The notes beneath the pieces are model-generated. The model was given only the letters and a program-made list of their open reading frames with translations, did not search any database and was not told where the DNA came from. Of a stretch of 64,000 bases of DNA, positions 19,518-30,913 are shown one piece after another. Positions within the stretch are counted from its first letter, which is position 1, and the number at the start of each line of letters is the position of its first letter. The position numbers and the translations under genes were made by a program. Source of the stretch: Streptomyces lunaelactis (lineage in GTDB: Bacteria; Actinomycetota; Actinomycetes; Streptomycetales; Streptomycetaceae); NCBI RefSeq assembly GCF_003054555.1, contig NZ_CP026304.1, forward strand, positions 2,790,001 to 2,854,000. Direction: 5' to 3'.

Positions 19518-19787
19518 TCAGTCGTCGACGCGCTCCTGAAGGCGGACGGTCACGCTGTCGCCCGCCTCCTTGCCGATCGCCTTGCGTACGTCGGCCTTCA
19601 CCGGCAGCTTGTGCCTGCCGTCACCCAGGGCCATGAACGAACTCCGGAACGGATGACCGTCGATCGTGCCGCGGACCTTGACGAGGCCCCGGGTGCCGAA
19701 GAACTCGACCGACTCGGGCCACACCAGATACGTCCAGCCGCCCTTCTCAGGGCTCTTCTGCAGCGTTGCGCTGAATTGTCTGTCCAT
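19518..19787 (-). CDS. DUF1905 domain protein
   Basis: This 89-residue small beta-rich protein begins [20 protein letters not shown] and contains the DUF1905 pattern around [20 protein letters not shown] and [18 protein letters not shown]. The family has no established function. No signal peptide or membrane segment is seen. The longer open frame upstream crosses into the region opposite the phosphatase gene and has no ribosome-binding site. It is separated from recO by about 50 bases and may be co-transcribed with it. Confidence 0.82.
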   Translation of the reverse strand: MDRQFSATLQKSPEKGGWTYLVWPESVEFFGTRGLVKVRGTIDGHPFRSSFMALGDGRHKLPVKADVRKAIGKEAGDSVTVRLQERVDD

Positions 19788-19938
19788 GCAGATAGGACGG
19801 CGCGAGGCGGGCAAACTCATCGCCCCTCCCGATCGGTGCGGCGTCCCGTCAGGTTTCGCAAGGAACCATTCCATAGAAGAATTGGACAGACACCCCTGAC
19901 GTGCGGGCCACGCCACCATTGCAGCGATCGGGGCCAGC

Positions 19939-22470
19939 GTGTCGTCCAGCGATTCCAGGTTGAGTACGCATCCCTTCGGCACCACGGGCGCCGAAGGCGC
20001 GGCGGAGCGCGACGATGCACTGGCTGAGGCCGTCCTCAAAGCAGTCGAGGTGACCGGGGCCCATGCGGCGAGTGTGTTCCTGGTCTCGCGCAACCGTCAG
20101 ACGCTGATACTCGCCGCAGCGGCTGGGATGCCGCCTTCCCTCCTCGGCGGCTGGCGGCGAATTCCTGTGAACAGTCCCATTCCCGTGGCGGAGGCGTTCC
20201 GCTCCAGGCGGACGGTCCATCTGGTCGACGCCGATGAGACCATGCGGCGTTTTCCTCAGCTCGCAGTCGCGTTGCCATACCCTTTCGGCTCCGCCTCCGT
20301 ACCTGTCACGGCGGGGCAGGAGACCTTCGGGTCCATGGCCGCGGTGTGGGCCGCCAGGTCCGGGGGGCAAGGGCTGTCCAAGGCACAGCGACGGCACATG
20401 CGGACCGCGGCCGGCCGCCTCGGCGCAGCGCTCGCCGAGCTGAACGCGCGCGGCGTCGAAGTCGGGTACGACATGGAGACCGGTCCGCTGGAGGTCCCGG
20501 TACCTTCCCCCTCAGCGGTACGGGTAGGCCTGTTCGACTGGAACCTCGACACCGGAGCCCTGGAAGCGGATGCCACCTTGTGCGCGGTCTTCGGCCTCGC
20601 CCCGGACGAGTACGACGGACGAGCGGCCACGCTGGAGGCCCAGGTGCACCCCGCGGACCGTCCCGGTTTCCGCGGTGCCGCCCGTGCCGCACTCAAGGGC
20701 GGCCGCGTCCTCGCCCAGAGTCTGCGCGTGCCGGAGAAGGGCGGCGGTCACCGCACCATCGAGCTGTGGGGCCGGGTACCTGAACCCGACGCCGCCCGGG
20801 AGTCGCGGCCCCACCTGGTGGGCGGGGTCCTGGACCTCGGAGCCGGTATGGCCGCCGTCGCGGCGATCGAACGGCTCGCGGACGGCTTCTTCGCGCTCGA
20901 CCGCGAGGGGCGTGTGGCCTACGCCAACCACAGCCTGGTGCGGCTGTTGCACGTACGTCGGGAGGATCTGGTGGGCCGCCGCCCCTGGGACGTTCTGCCG
21001 TGGCTGGCCGATCCCGCCTACGAAGACCGTTTCCGGGCCGCCAGGGTCTCCCAGCAGCCCGTCTCCTTCCTGGCCCGATCCCCCGACCGGTGGCTCGTAT
21101 TCTCCCTCCGCCCGGATGCGCAGGGCATGACCGGCTGGGCTGCGCCGGCCGGACAACCGGTCCCGGCCGGGGCCGAGCCCGGGGCACCCCCCGAGGAGGC
21201 AGGAGGGGCCGCTCCGTCCTCATCGCGGCCCGCGCCGACACCCCTGGGCGCCATCTATCGCGTCCTTCAGATGAGCAGCGCCCTGACCGAGGCGGTCACC
21301 GCGCGCGAAGTGTGCGATGCCGTCGCCGACCAGCTCCTGCCCGCCGTCGGCGGTGATCGACTGGCGATATTCGTGGTGCACGAGCGGCACGTATATCTGC
21401 TGTCGCAGCGTGGCTACCGTGGGAACTTTCTGGAGCGGTTCGAGGGCCAGCCGCTGCACCACGCCGCCCGGGAGCCCGTGACCGGGGCGCTGACCTCCGG
21501 GGTGCCGCTGTTCATCGAATCGCGAGAAGAGTTCGGGGCGGCCTATCCCGAGCTCGAGCCCGAGTCCAGCTCCTTTGTCTTCCTGCCCCTGATCGCCTCC
21601 AGCCGCCCCGTGGGTGCCTGCATCCTGGGCTTCGACGAGGTCCACCGGTTCTCCGACGAGGAACGAAGCCTCCTCACCGCGCTGAGCGGGCTGATCGCCC
21701 AGGCGCTGGAACGTGCCCGGCTCTACGACGCCGAATTCACCCTCGCCCGGGGCCTGCAGAACGCGTTGCTTCCGCACCGGCTGCCCACGCTGCCGGGCGT
21801 CCGCGTCACCGGCCGGTACCTGCCCGGTACCCGCGGGATGCACATAGGCGGCGACTGGTACGACGCGATCCCCACGGACCGCGGCGTCGTGCTGGTCGTC
21901 GGAGACGTCGAGGGCCACAACGTCGCCGCCGCAGCCACCATGGGCCAGCTGCGAAGCGCGGTACGGGCCTTCGCCTCCGCAGGCCACCGACCGAGCGATG
22001 TGATCGCCAGCACCAACCGGCTGCTCCTCGACCTCGACCCCGGGCTCCTCGCCAGCTGCTGCTACGTCCTCCTCGACCCGGGTCAGGGAGTCGCGCACGT
22101 GGTGCGCGCGGGCCACTGCCAGCCCCTCCTGCGCCGACCCGATGGGCACACCGAGATCCTGGATCTGCCGGGCGGCCTGCCACTCGGAGTGGAGCGCGCC
22201 GTCGACTACCCGGAATCGGAGCTGAGTCTCGTGCCCGGCTCGATTCTGGCCCTCTACACGGACGGACTGATCGAGACACGCGAGTCCGACATCGGTGTGG
22301 GCATGGACCGGCTGCGGACCTTGCTGGCCCATGCTGCTGTGGGCTCCCTCGAAGAACTGGCCGACGCACTCCTGCGGGACGCCCGCCAGTCCCCGAACCG
22401 GATGGACGACATCGCGCTGCTGCTCACCCAGTACACCCATGCCTCGCCGCCGACGCCCCCCGCCGGGTGA
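19939..22470 (+). CDS. GAF/PAS sensor SpoIIE-type serine phosphatase
   Basis: This 843-residue soluble protein is built as GAF (about 25-165), two PAS-like domains (about 185-300 and 310-400), a disordered Pro/Ala linker, a second GAF (about 435-590) and a C-terminal PP2C/SpoIIE domain (about 610-830). Phosphatase metal residues are visible in [22 protein letters not shown] and DDIALLL. Such proteins dephosphorylate anti-anti-sigma factors and thereby release alternative sigma factors. No kinase/ATPase domain is present and no partner gene is adjacent, so its target is elsewhere. The GTG at 19939 is the likely start. It opens divergently to the DUF1905 gene. Confidence 0.88.
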   Translation: MSSSDSRLSTHPFGTTGAEGAAERDDALAEAVLKAVEVTGAHAASVFLVSRNRQTLILAAAAGMPPSLLGGWRRIPVNSPIPVAEAFRSRRTVHLVDADETMRRFPQLAVALPYPFGSASVPVTAGQETFGSMAAVWAARSGGQGLSKAQRRHMRTAAGRLGAALAELNARGVEVGYDMETGPLEVPVPSPSAVRVGLFDWNLDTGALEADATLCAVFGLAPDEYDGRAATLEAQVHPADRPGFRGAARAALKGGRVLAQSLRVPEKGGGHRTIELWGRVPEPDAARESRPHLVGGVLDLGAGMAAVAAIERLADGFFALDREGRVAYANHSLVRLLHVRREDLVGRRPWDVLPWLADPAYEDRFRAARVSQQPVSFLARSPDRWLVFSLRPDAQGMTGWAAPAGQPVPAGAEPGAPPEEAGGAAPSSSRPAPTPLGAIYRVLQMSSALTEAVTAREVCDAVADQLLPAVGGDRLAIFVVHERHVYLLSQRGYRGNFLERFEGQPLHHAAREPVTGALTSGVPLFIESREEFGAAYPELEPESSSFVFLPLIASSRPVGACILGFDEVHRFSDEERSLLTALSGLIAQALERARLYDAEFTLARGLQNALLPHRLPTLPGVRVTGRYLPGTRGMHIGGDWYDAIPTDRGVVLVVGDVEGHNVAAAATMGQLRSAVRAFASAGHRPSDVIASTNRLLLDLDPGLLASCCYVLLDPGQGVAHVVRAGHCQPLLRRPDGHTEILDLPGGLPLGVERAVDYPESELSLVPGSILALYTDGLIETRESDIGVGMDRLRTLLAHAAVGSLEELADALLRDARQSPNRMDDIALLLTQYTHASPPTPPAG

Positions 22471-22799
22471 GCGGAAGCGCGCACCGGACGGCCGCTTCAG
22501 GTCACCTCGCCCCGGCTTCGTGCGTTCACATACGCCGTCGTCGCGCTGATCCGCTCCGCCGCGGTCGCGAGCGGTGGGGCCCTGCGGGCAGCCCGGGAGC
22601 GGGAGGTTAGGGTGTCCTTACCCCGCCCCTCCCGGGTGCCGGGTCATAGATCAGGCTTATGGGTTCATAGGCACAGGGCGGGTACCGCGGTCGGAGCGCC
22701 GTTGACAGGGTGGCGTACGAGAGTCAGCTCCCCCGCACGCGCCGGGCCGCCTCACACGCCGGGTCACGCCTCGTGGACCTCGTTCGAAGGGAACCATTC
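22471..22799. other. Intergenic region upstream of ferredoxin reductase
   Basis: This 329-base stretch holds no gene I can support. It contains the iron-box-like sequence at 22604-22622. There is also a TTGACA near 22700 without a convincing -10 partner, and a GAAGGGAA ribosome-binding site just before 22800. Confidence 0.5.
22604..22622. promoter_or_regulatory. DmdR/IdeR iron-box-like sequence
   Basis: GGAGGTTAGGGTGTCCTTA, read from 22602, matches 13 of 19 positions of the iron-box consensus I recall for actinobacterial DmdR/IdeR regulators (TTAGGTTAGGCTAACCTAA). It is an imperfect palindrome about 180 bases upstream of a ferredoxin reductase gene. The distance is large and the match moderate. 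Confidence 0.3.
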
Positions 22800-24167
22800 A
22801 TGCCCCGCCCTCTGCGGATCGCGATCGTCGGTGCCGGCCCCGCCGGGATCTACGCCGCCGACGCGCTCCTCAAGTCCGAGGCCGCCGTCGAACCCGGCGT
22901 CTCCATCGACCTCTTCGAGCGGATGCCCGCGCCGTTCGGGCTGATCCGGTACGGCGTCGCGCCCGACCACCCGCGGATCAAGGGCATCGTCACCGCCCTC
23001 CACCAGGTCCTCGACAAGCCGCAGATACGTCTGTTCGGAAATGTCGACTATCCGAGCGACATCGGCCTCGACGATCTGCACGAGTTCTACGACGCGGTGA
23101 TCTTCTCCACGGGCGCGGACGCGGACCGGGCGCTGGACGTCCCCGGCATCGAGCTCGAGGGCTCGTACGGCGCCGCCGACTTCGTGTCCTGGTACGACGG
23201 GCACCCGGATGTGCCGCGGACGTGGCCGCTGGAGGCCGAGAAGGTCGCAGTACTCGGCGTCGGAAATGTCGCCCTCGACGTGGCCCGCGTTCTCGCGAAG
23301 ACCGCGGACGAGCTGCTGCCGACCGAGATCCCGCCGAATGTGTACGACGGCCTGGCCGCCAACAAGGCGCTCGAGGTGCATGTGTTCGGCCGCCGTGGCC
23401 CCGCGCAGGCCAAGTTCAGCCCGATGGAGCTGCGGGAGCTCGACCACTCGCCGAACATCGAGGTCATCGTCGACCCCGAGGACATCGACTACGACGACGG
23501 CTCCATCGCCACCCGCCGCGCCAGCAAGCAGGCGGACATGGTCGCCAAGACGCTGGAGAACTGGGCGATCCGGGACGTCGGCGACCGCCCGCACAAGCTG
23601 TTCCTGCACTTCTTCGAGTCGCCCACGGAGGTCCTCGGTGAGGACGGCCGGGTGGTGGGGCTGCGTACGGAGCGGACGCGGCTGGACGGTACTGGCAATG
23701 TCACCGGCACGGGCGAGTTCCGCACGTGGGACGTGCAGTCCGTCTACCGCGCCGTCGGCTACCTCTCCGACGAACTGCCCAAGCTGCCCTTCGACTTCGT
23801 CACCGGCACCGTGCCGCACGAGGGCGGCCGGGTCATCGAGGGCGGCGAGCACCTGCCCTCCACGTATGTGACCGGATGGATCAAGCGCGGCCCGGTCGGC
23901 CTGATCGGCCACACCAAGGGCGACGCGAACGAGACTGTCGCACATCTGCTGGACGACCACGGCAACGGGCGGCTGCTCACGCCGGGCGCGCCCGGTGACG
24001 ATGCGGTGGTCGACTTCCTCGAGGCCAAGGGTGTTGCCTACACGACGTGGGAGGGCTGGCACCGGCTGGACGCGGCGGAGCGGGCGCTGGGCGAGGCGGA
24101 GGGCCGCGAGCGGGTGAAGATCGTGGACCGCGAGGCGATGCTGCGGGCGAGCGGCGAACAGGGCTGA
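22800..24167 (+). CDS. fprA: Ferredoxin/adrenodoxin-NADP+ reductase (FprA-type)
   Basis: This 455-residue FAD enzyme transfers electrons between NADPH and ferredoxin, feeding cytochromes P450 and other redox systems. The FAD Rossmann motif is IAIVGAGPAGIYAADALL at residues about 6-23 and the NADPH-binding motif is VLGVGNVALDVARVL near residue 150. The C-terminal FAD contact GWIKRGPVGLIGHTKGDA matches mitochondrial adrenodoxin reductase and mycobacterial FprA. Start at 22800 follows GAAGGGAACC. The upstream extension of the frame is rejected. It is monocistronic, facing a convergent gene. Confidence 0.92.
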   Translation: MPRPLRIAIVGAGPAGIYAADALLKSEAAVEPGVSIDLFERMPAPFGLIRYGVAPDHPRIKGIVTALHQVLDKPQIRLFGNVDYPSDIGLDDLHEFYDAVIFSTGADADRALDVPGIELEGSYGAADFVSWYDGHPDVPRTWPLEAEKVAVLGVGNVALDVARVLAKTADELLPTEIPPNVYDGLAANKALEVHVFGRRGPAQAKFSPMELRELDHSPNIEVIVDPEDIDYDDGSIATRRASKQADMVAKTLENWAIRDVGDRPHKLFLHFFESPTEVLGEDGRVVGLRTERTRLDGTGNVTGTGEFRTWDVQSVYRAVGYLSDELPKLPFDFVTGTVPHEGGRVIEGGEHLPSTYVTGWIKRGPVGLIGHTKGDANETVAHLLDDHGNGRLLTPGAPGDDAVVDFLEAKGVAYTTWEGWHRLDAAERALGEAEGRERVKIVDREAMLRASGEQG

Positions 24168-24214
24168 ACGGGCCGAGCCCGCGGGCGCTGTTGAGCTCGG
24201 CGGCCGGCAGGGCA

Positions 24215-24239
24215 CCGGGTTCGAGGGTCGCGAACCCGG
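24215..24239. terminator. Hairpin between convergent genes
   Basis: CCGGGTTCG (24215-24223) pairs with CGAACCCGG (24231-24239) around a 7-base loop. It lies between the fprA stop (24167) and the leftward TerB-like gene's stop (24265), so it could terminate in both directions. Confidence 0.6.
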
Positions 24240-24264
24240 GGAGTACGCGGAGCGCGGGAGTGGG

Positions 24265-24957
24265 TCAGAACGGCGTGCGCGCGGCGGCCAGCAGCCGCGC
24301 CGTGTCGTCCGCGCGCAGCTGCAGCGCCACGCCGACCGTCGTCAGCACCTCGCGCTCCGCCGGGCTGTACGGACCGTCCGCGAGGGCGATTCTCGCGCCC
24401 TGCAGCAGGATCGACTCTCGCCCCGCCGGGGCCAGATGGGGCGCCAGCGGCTCCAGCGCCTCGTGCAGCTCTATGGCGAGCGCCGCGCCATAGGGACCTG
24501 TGTCGGTGACGAAACGGCCGGTGTCCGCGGCGAGCGCCTCGATCAGGGCGGTGAGCTGGTCCTCGGTGCAGTCGTCGAGGCCGGCCGCGCGGACCGTGGC
24601 GACGGCGATCTCCCGGACCGTACGCGATGAGGTGCCGCCGGAGGCGAGGACGGCGAGCGCCACGGTGTGCACCGCGTCGCGCAGCATCGCGGAGAAGCGG
24701 CTGGTGGTGGGGTGGTCGAGGGCGTCCATGCCGAAGTGGGTGCGGCAGGCGGCGCATTCGACGACAGGACCGGCCGAGCCGCGCGGCAGCAGGGGGAGAC
24801 CGAGGACGGTGAAGCGCCGACGGCCGGTACGGCGGCGGTAGTTGCGGTCGCCTCCGCAATCGGCGCAGAAGAACTCACCGTCGCCCACAGTGTTCCAAGA
24901 GGTATGAACGCCGCAGACCAGGAGTTTCCGGCCGAATAGCCCTTGGTCTCGCCGCAC
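24265..24957 (-). CDS. Zinc-ribbon TerB-like protein
   Basis: This 230-residue protein has two CxxC pairs near the N-terminus (FFCADCGGDRNY and VECAACRTHFG), consistent with a zinc ribbon. A helical TerB-like domain follows (about 90-230), with DGPYSPAEREVLTTVGVAL typical of the family. TerB-like folds occur in metal-stress and membrane-associated signalling systems, but this one stands alone with no ter genes nearby. The GTG at 24957 has GGAGG six bases upstream. The frame is open further 5'. The function is not known. Confidence 0.78.
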   Translation of the reverse strand: MRRDQGLFGRKLLVCGVHTSWNTVGDGEFFCADCGGDRNYRRRTGRRRFTVLGLPLLPRGSAGPVVECAACRTHFGMDALDHPTTSRFSAMLRDAVHTVALAVLASGGTSSRTVREIAVATVRAAGLDDCTEDQLTALIEALAADTGRFVTDTGPYGAALAIELHEALEPLAPHLAPAGRESILLQGARIALADGPYSPAEREVLTTVGVALQLRADDTARLLAAARTPF

Positions 24958-25143
24958 GTGGCACCTCCGTAACTCCCCCGTAGCCCTTCGGGCACGGGGG
25001 TGCCCCCACGGCAACATTGCCGCGTTGACGTGATGTTAGCCACATCAGTGATGTCACGTCAGCACCCCGGCGCCAGAACGCCAGGACATGGCCGATTCCG
25101 CGCCCTGCGCCCGCGCACAGCAATGGCCGGACGGGCTTGCTCA

Positions 25144-25220
25144 AGCCCGCCCGGCGATTGAGGGCAGAACACAGCAGCCCGCCCGGCGACTGAGGGCAGA
25201 ACACAGCAGCCCGTCCGGCC
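25144..25220. repeat. Dispersed repeat copy C as a 32-bp tandem array
   Basis: Two 32-bp units beginning AGCCCGCCCGGCGATTGAGG (25144-25175 and 25176-25207) differ at one base (ATTG/ACTG). A partial third unit follows at 25208-25220. The core GCCCGGCGATTGAGG is a divergent form of the family repeat, and a GGGGCGGAGCCCC-type hairpin lies just beyond, near 25239. The array is downstream of leuA. Confidence 0.7.
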
Positions 25221-25260
25221 ATGGAGAACCGAGGTTCGGGGCGGAGCCCCGTGGTTGGGA

Positions 25261-27264
<2,004 letters not shown>

Positions 27265-27318
27265 TCAATCATGGTGGCAACTAGTGACAGCCTCATGACT
27301 CAGTGCCACAGTCCCGGC

Positions 27319-28386
27319 ATGGACGCCAACGCCCGCCGGGTGAACCCGGTCTTCTGCACCATCGTGCCGCCCCATGTCCTCGACAAACTGGCCCGCGCCG
27401 AGGACCCCGCGATCGCCGGGCCCGCCGCCCGCACCCTCGAGCACGACGCCCTCCAGCGCACCCGCCGCCGGATCACGACGGTGCGCGGGCTCGCTCCGAG
27501 TGTGAGCGGCACTGTCTCGGACAAGCCCGACCGCACGATCTACGACGCCGGGCACCAGGAGACCGTGCCGGGCACGAAGGTGCACTCCGAGAGCGACGAG
27601 CCCGCCAAGGACGCCACGGTCAACCGCGCCCACGCGGGCCTCGGCGCGACCTTCGACCTGTTCCTCAAGGCGTACGGCCGGCACTCCATCGACGACTCCG
27701 GCCTGCCGCTGAACGCGACCGTCCACTACGGCGAGAAGTACGGCAACGCCTTCTGGGACGGCGAGCGGATGGTCTTCGGCGACGGCGACAACGATCTCTT
27801 CCTGGACTTCACGCTCCCCGTCGACGTGATCGGGCACGAGCTCACCCACGGCGTCACGCAGTACACGGCGAATCTGGAGTACTTCAGCCAGTCCGGGGCG
27901 CTGAACGAGTCCATGTCGGACGTCTTCGGCGCGCTGATCAAGCAGTACTCCCTCGGCCAGAGCGCCGACGCGGCCGACTGGCTGATCGGCGCGGGCCTGC
28001 TGGGCCCGAACGTGACGGGTGTCGCCCTGCGCTCGATGAAGGAGCCGGGCACGGCGTACGACGACGATGTACTCGGCAAGGACCCGCAGCCCGCGAGGAT
28101 GGAGGACTACGTCAGAACGGGCCGGGACAACGGCGGCGTCCACATCAACTCGGGGATCCCGAACCACGCCTTCTACCTGGCCGCCACCGCACTGGGCGGC
28201 AATGCGTGGGAGCGCGCGGGGCGGATCTGGTACGACGTGCTGACGGGCGGCGAGCTGTCCACGACGGCCCGGTTCACCGACTTCGCACGGCTCACCGTGG
28301 CCGCGGCCCGCGCCCGCTTCGGCGAGGGCGAGGAACAGGAGGCGCTGCTGAAAGCGTGGTCCCAGGTCGGGGTGCCTACCAACTGA
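27319..28386 (+). CDS. Protealysin-like M4 metalloprotease
   Basis: This 355-residue thermolysin-family zinc protease has the HELTH motif (GHELTHGV) with the glutamate ligand in GALNESMSDVFGA and a catalytic histidine region in NGGVHINSGIPNHAFYLA. Instead of a long secretion propeptide it has the short protealysin-type prosegment: PVFCTIVPPHVLDKLA near residue 10. No signal peptide is visible, as in protealysin, which suggests an intracellular or non-classically exported zymogen. The start could also be an in-frame ATG at 27295. Neither has a clear ribosome-binding site. The emfourin inhibitor gene follows 25 bases downstream. Confidence 0.92.
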   Translation: MDANARRVNPVFCTIVPPHVLDKLARAEDPAIAGPAARTLEHDALQRTRRRITTVRGLAPSVSGTVSDKPDRTIYDAGHQETVPGTKVHSESDEPAKDATVNRAHAGLGATFDLFLKAYGRHSIDDSGLPLNATVHYGEKYGNAFWDGERMVFGDGDNDLFLDFTLPVDVIGHELTHGVTQYTANLEYFSQSGALNESMSDVFGALIKQYSLGQSADAADWLIGAGLLGPNVTGVALRSMKEPGTAYDDDVLGKDPQPARMEDYVRTGRDNGGVHINSGIPNHAFYLAATALGGNAWERAGRIWYDVLTGGELSTTARFTDFARLTVAAARARFGEGEEQEALLKAWSQVGVPTN

Positions 28387-28411
28387 GCGGTTCTCGTACT
28401 AGACAGGACCC

Positions 28412-28678
28412 ATGCGTATCCAGGTAAGGCGTACGGGCGGATTCGCCGGTATCGAGCGGTTCGCGGAGGTGGACACCTCGGGGCGGACCGATGCGGGCGA
28501 GTGGCACGCCCTGGCCGAGCAGGCGGTGGCCGGTGGCCGGCGGACGCCGCCGATCGGGGTGCCGGACGGGTTCAGCTACCAGATCACGGTGGACGGGCGC
28601 ACGGTCTACTGCGCGGATCCGCGGCTGTCCGACGCGCAGCGGAAGCTGATCTCGCGGGTGCTCAAGGAAGGTGCGTGA
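28412..28678 (+). CDS. Emfourin-type protealysin inhibitor
   Basis: This 88-residue protein begins MRIQVRRTGGFAGIERFAEV, contains FSYQITVDGRTVYCADP and ends in a short helix (SDAQRKLISRVLKEG). I recognise the emfourin (M4in) family, slow-binding inhibitors of protealysin-like proteases encoded next to them. Being 25 bases after the protease gene and co-directional, it should protect the cytoplasm from premature activity. Family assignment is from sequence pattern and context. Confidence 0.82.
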   Translation: MRIQVRRTGGFAGIERFAEVDTSGRTDAGEWHALAEQAVAGGRRTPPIGVPDGFSYQITVDGRTVYCADPRLSDAQRKLISRVLKEGA

Positions 28679-28726
28679 CCGGTTCTGACGACGTCATGGC
28701 CGGGCGCGCCACCTTTGGCCGCATGT

Positions 28727-28798
28727 CCTCAAACGCCGGACGGGCTGAAGTTCAGCCCCGCCGGCGTTTGAGGCGCGAGGTCCGGGGCGGAGCCCCGG
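28727..28798. repeat. Dispersed repeat copy D, long bidirectional hairpin
   Basis: An inverted copy (28727-28749, starting CCTCAAACGCCGG) faces a plus copy (28751-28773, ending CCGGCGTTTGAGG). They form a nearly perfect 23-bp stem with two mismatches. A second hairpin CCGGGGC-GGA-GCCCCGG follows at 28782-28798. The element sits between convergent emfourin and era and is a good bidirectional terminator. Confidence 0.8.
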
Positions 28799-28815
28799 TT
28801 ACGGGACGGCCCGCG

Positions 28816-29757
28816 TCAGAAGCCGAGCTTCCGCAGTTGCTTCGGGTCCCGCTGCCAGTCCTTCGCGACCTTCACATGGAGGTCCAGGAAGACCGGCGTG
28901 CCCAGCAGCGCCTCGATGTGCTTGCGGGACTTCATGCCGACCTCCTTCAGGCGCTTGCCCTTCGGGCCGATGATGATGCCCTTCTGGCTCGGGCGCTCGA
29001 TGTAGAGGTTCGCGTGGATGTCCAGCAGCGGCTTGTCCGCCGGGCGGTCCTCGCGGGGCAGCATCTCCTCGACCACCACCGCGATCGAGTGCGGCAGCTC
29101 GTCCCGTACGCCCTCCAGCGCGGCCTCGCGGATCAGCTCCGCGACCATGACCTGCTCGGGCTCGTCGGTGAGGTCGCCCTCCGGGTAGAGCGGGGGGCTC
29201 TCCGGGAGCAGCGGGATCAACAGGTCGGCCACCAGCTCGACCTGCTTGCCGGCGACCGCCGAGACCGGGACGATCTCCGCCCACTCCATGCCCAGCTCCT
29301 TGCCGAGCTGGTCGACGGCGATCAGCTGCTCGGCGAGGGTCTTGGAGTCGACGAGGTCGGTCTTGGTGACGATCGCGACCTTCGGGGTCTTCCTGATCCC
29401 CGCGAGCTCCTTGGCGATGAAGCGGTCACCGGGGCCGAGCTTCTCGTTCGCCGGCAGGCAGAAGCCGATCACGTCGACCTCGGCCCACGTGGTGCGCACG
29501 ACGTCGTTGAGCCGCTCGCCGAGCAGCGTGCGCGGCTTGTGGAGTCCAGGGGTGTCGACCAGGATCAGCTGGGCCTCGGGGCGGTGCACGATGCCGCGCA
29601 CGGTGTGCCGGGTCGTCTGCGGCCGGCTGGAGGTGATCGCCACCTTCTGGCCGACCAGAGCGTTCGTCAGGGTGGACTTGCCCGCGTTGGGGCGGCCCAC
29701 GAAGCAGGCAAAGCCCGCCCGGTGGGGGGCGTTGTTCTCTTGGGTACGAGCGCTCAT
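28816..29757 (-). CDS. era: GTPase Era
   Basis: This 313-residue GTPase binds 16S rRNA and assists 30S ribosome maturation. G motifs are clear: G1 GRPNAGKST, G2 around TTRHTVRG, G3 VDTPGLH, G4 TKTDLVD and G5 SAVAG. A C-terminal KH domain (about 215-313) has IIIGPKGKRLKEVGMKSRKH. The start at 29757 (MSARTQ) is preferred; an ATG three codons upstream is possible. It reads away from the DUF916 gene upstream. Confidence 0.94.
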   Translation of the reverse strand: MSARTQENNAPHRAGFACFVGRPNAGKSTLTNALVGQKVAITSSRPQTTRHTVRGIVHRPEAQLILVDTPGLHKPRTLLGERLNDVVRTTWAEVDVIGFCLPANEKLGPGDRFIAKELAGIRKTPKVAIVTKTDLVDSKTLAEQLIAVDQLGKELGMEWAEIVPVSAVAGKQVELVADLLIPLLPESPPLYPEGDLTDEPEQVMVAELIREAALEGVRDELPHSIAVVVEEMLPREDRPADKPLLDIHANLYIERPSQKGIIIGPKGKRLKEVGMKSRKHIEALLGTPVFLDLHVKVAKDWQRDPKQLRKLGF

Positions 29758-29777
29758 GGCGCCCATTGTCCCTGATG

Positions 29778-30725
29778 TCAGGAGCCCCGTGGTACGCGCG
29801 CCCTCACTCGCCTTGACCGCGCCCACACCCCGGTCCCCGCGAGCGCCGCCGCCAGCACCGCCGCGAGAAGCCACGGCAGCGCGAAGAAGGAGGCTCCGGC
29901 CGACTCGCGGACGTCCCGTGCGCTGGCCGTGAGCCTGACCTCGCCCCATTCGAGCTGGGGCGCGCCCGACCAGCGTTCGGTGAGCCGGATCTTCTGGCGC
30001 GGCAGCAGTTCGGACGGGATCTTCTTCAGATCGCGGCTGAGGAGATCGCGGCCGAAGAGGCCCTCGGCCTTGAGGGCGACCTTGGGGTTGAGGGTGACGT
30101 TGCCGCGGTTGTGGAGCGTGTACGAGATGAGCGCGCTGCTCTCGCCGGTGCCCGGGACCAGGGGCTGCGCGTGGGTGAGCGCGACGTCCTCGACGGAGAG
30201 CGCGGGCACGGTGGGACCGCCCACCCGCAGGTAGACCCGCGCGCCGACCGCCTGCTGGATGCCGACGGCGACCGGGCCGGTCGAGGGGCTGACGCGCTCG
30301 TCGAGGGCGACCAGGGCGCCGGGGTGGTCACCGGGCTCGGCGCCCTCGGGGACGGTGAGGGTGTACGGCACGGTGACGGAGCTGTTCGCCGGGACGGTGA
30401 CGCGGTCGCGCTCGGGCCTGGCCCAGGCGCCGACGCCGCGCTGCTTCTCCTTCTGGGTGCGCACGGCGAAGCCGCCGTCCCGTTCGGTGTTGTACGCGTC
30501 GGCGGCGTACAGCCGGAAGGTCAGCGGGGCGTCGGTCTTGTTGGTGACCGTCACCCGGTCGGTGAGAGTGGTGCCGGGGTCGGCGGAGAGATAGAAGTAC
30601 GGGCGCCCGCCGAGCTCCGAGGCGGCCGGGTAGACCGACCAGTTGCCGTTGTCGGCGGCGTGCGCGGCCGGAACGGCGCACAGCATGGTGATGAGACCCA
30701 GCAGGATGACGCACAGCTTGCGCAT
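29778..30725 (-). CDS. DUF916-like WxL-associated surface protein
   Basis: This 315-residue protein has an N-terminal signal peptide (VILLGLITMLCAVPAAHA) and two Ig-like beta domains containing DRVTVTNKTDAPLTFRLYAA and VPANSSVTVPYTLTVPEGA. A single C-terminal membrane helix (LPWLLAAVLAAALAGTGVWA) with a basic tail follows. This layout matches DUF916 proteins, which in Firmicutes accompany WxL-domain surface proteins and peptidoglycan. The WxL-like gene lies 188 bases upstream in the same direction. It is probably exposed on the outer face of the membrane. The function is unknown in actinomycetes. Confidence 0.78.
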   Translation of the reverse strand: MRKLCVILLGLITMLCAVPAAHAADNGNWSVYPAASELGGRPYFYLSADPGTTLTDRVTVTNKTDAPLTFRLYAADAYNTERDGGFAVRTQKEKQRGVGAWARPERDRVTVPANSSVTVPYTLTVPEGAEPGDHPGALVALDERVSPSTGPVAVGIQQAVGARVYLRVGGPTVPALSVEDVALTHAQPLVPGTGESSALISYTLHNRGNVTLNPKVALKAEGLFGRDLLSRDLKKIPSELLPRQKIRLTERWSGAPQLEWGEVRLTASARDVRESAGASFFALPWLLAAVLAAALAGTGVWARSRRVRARVPRGS

Positions 30726-30913
30726 GGAGCCCCCAGGCTGATGACGGGCCGACCGGGTGCGCGCCCGGCCCGCCGTGTTTTCTGTGGCTCGGTTCACCTC
30801 CGGGGCGCTTCAGCGTGTGTCGACGGTCGATCGTGCTCGACCACTCGTTCCTCGCGGCCTCCGCGCGTTCTCCCTTTCGACACCCGCGCGCCCCTTCGGC
30901 TCACTCGCCGCGG

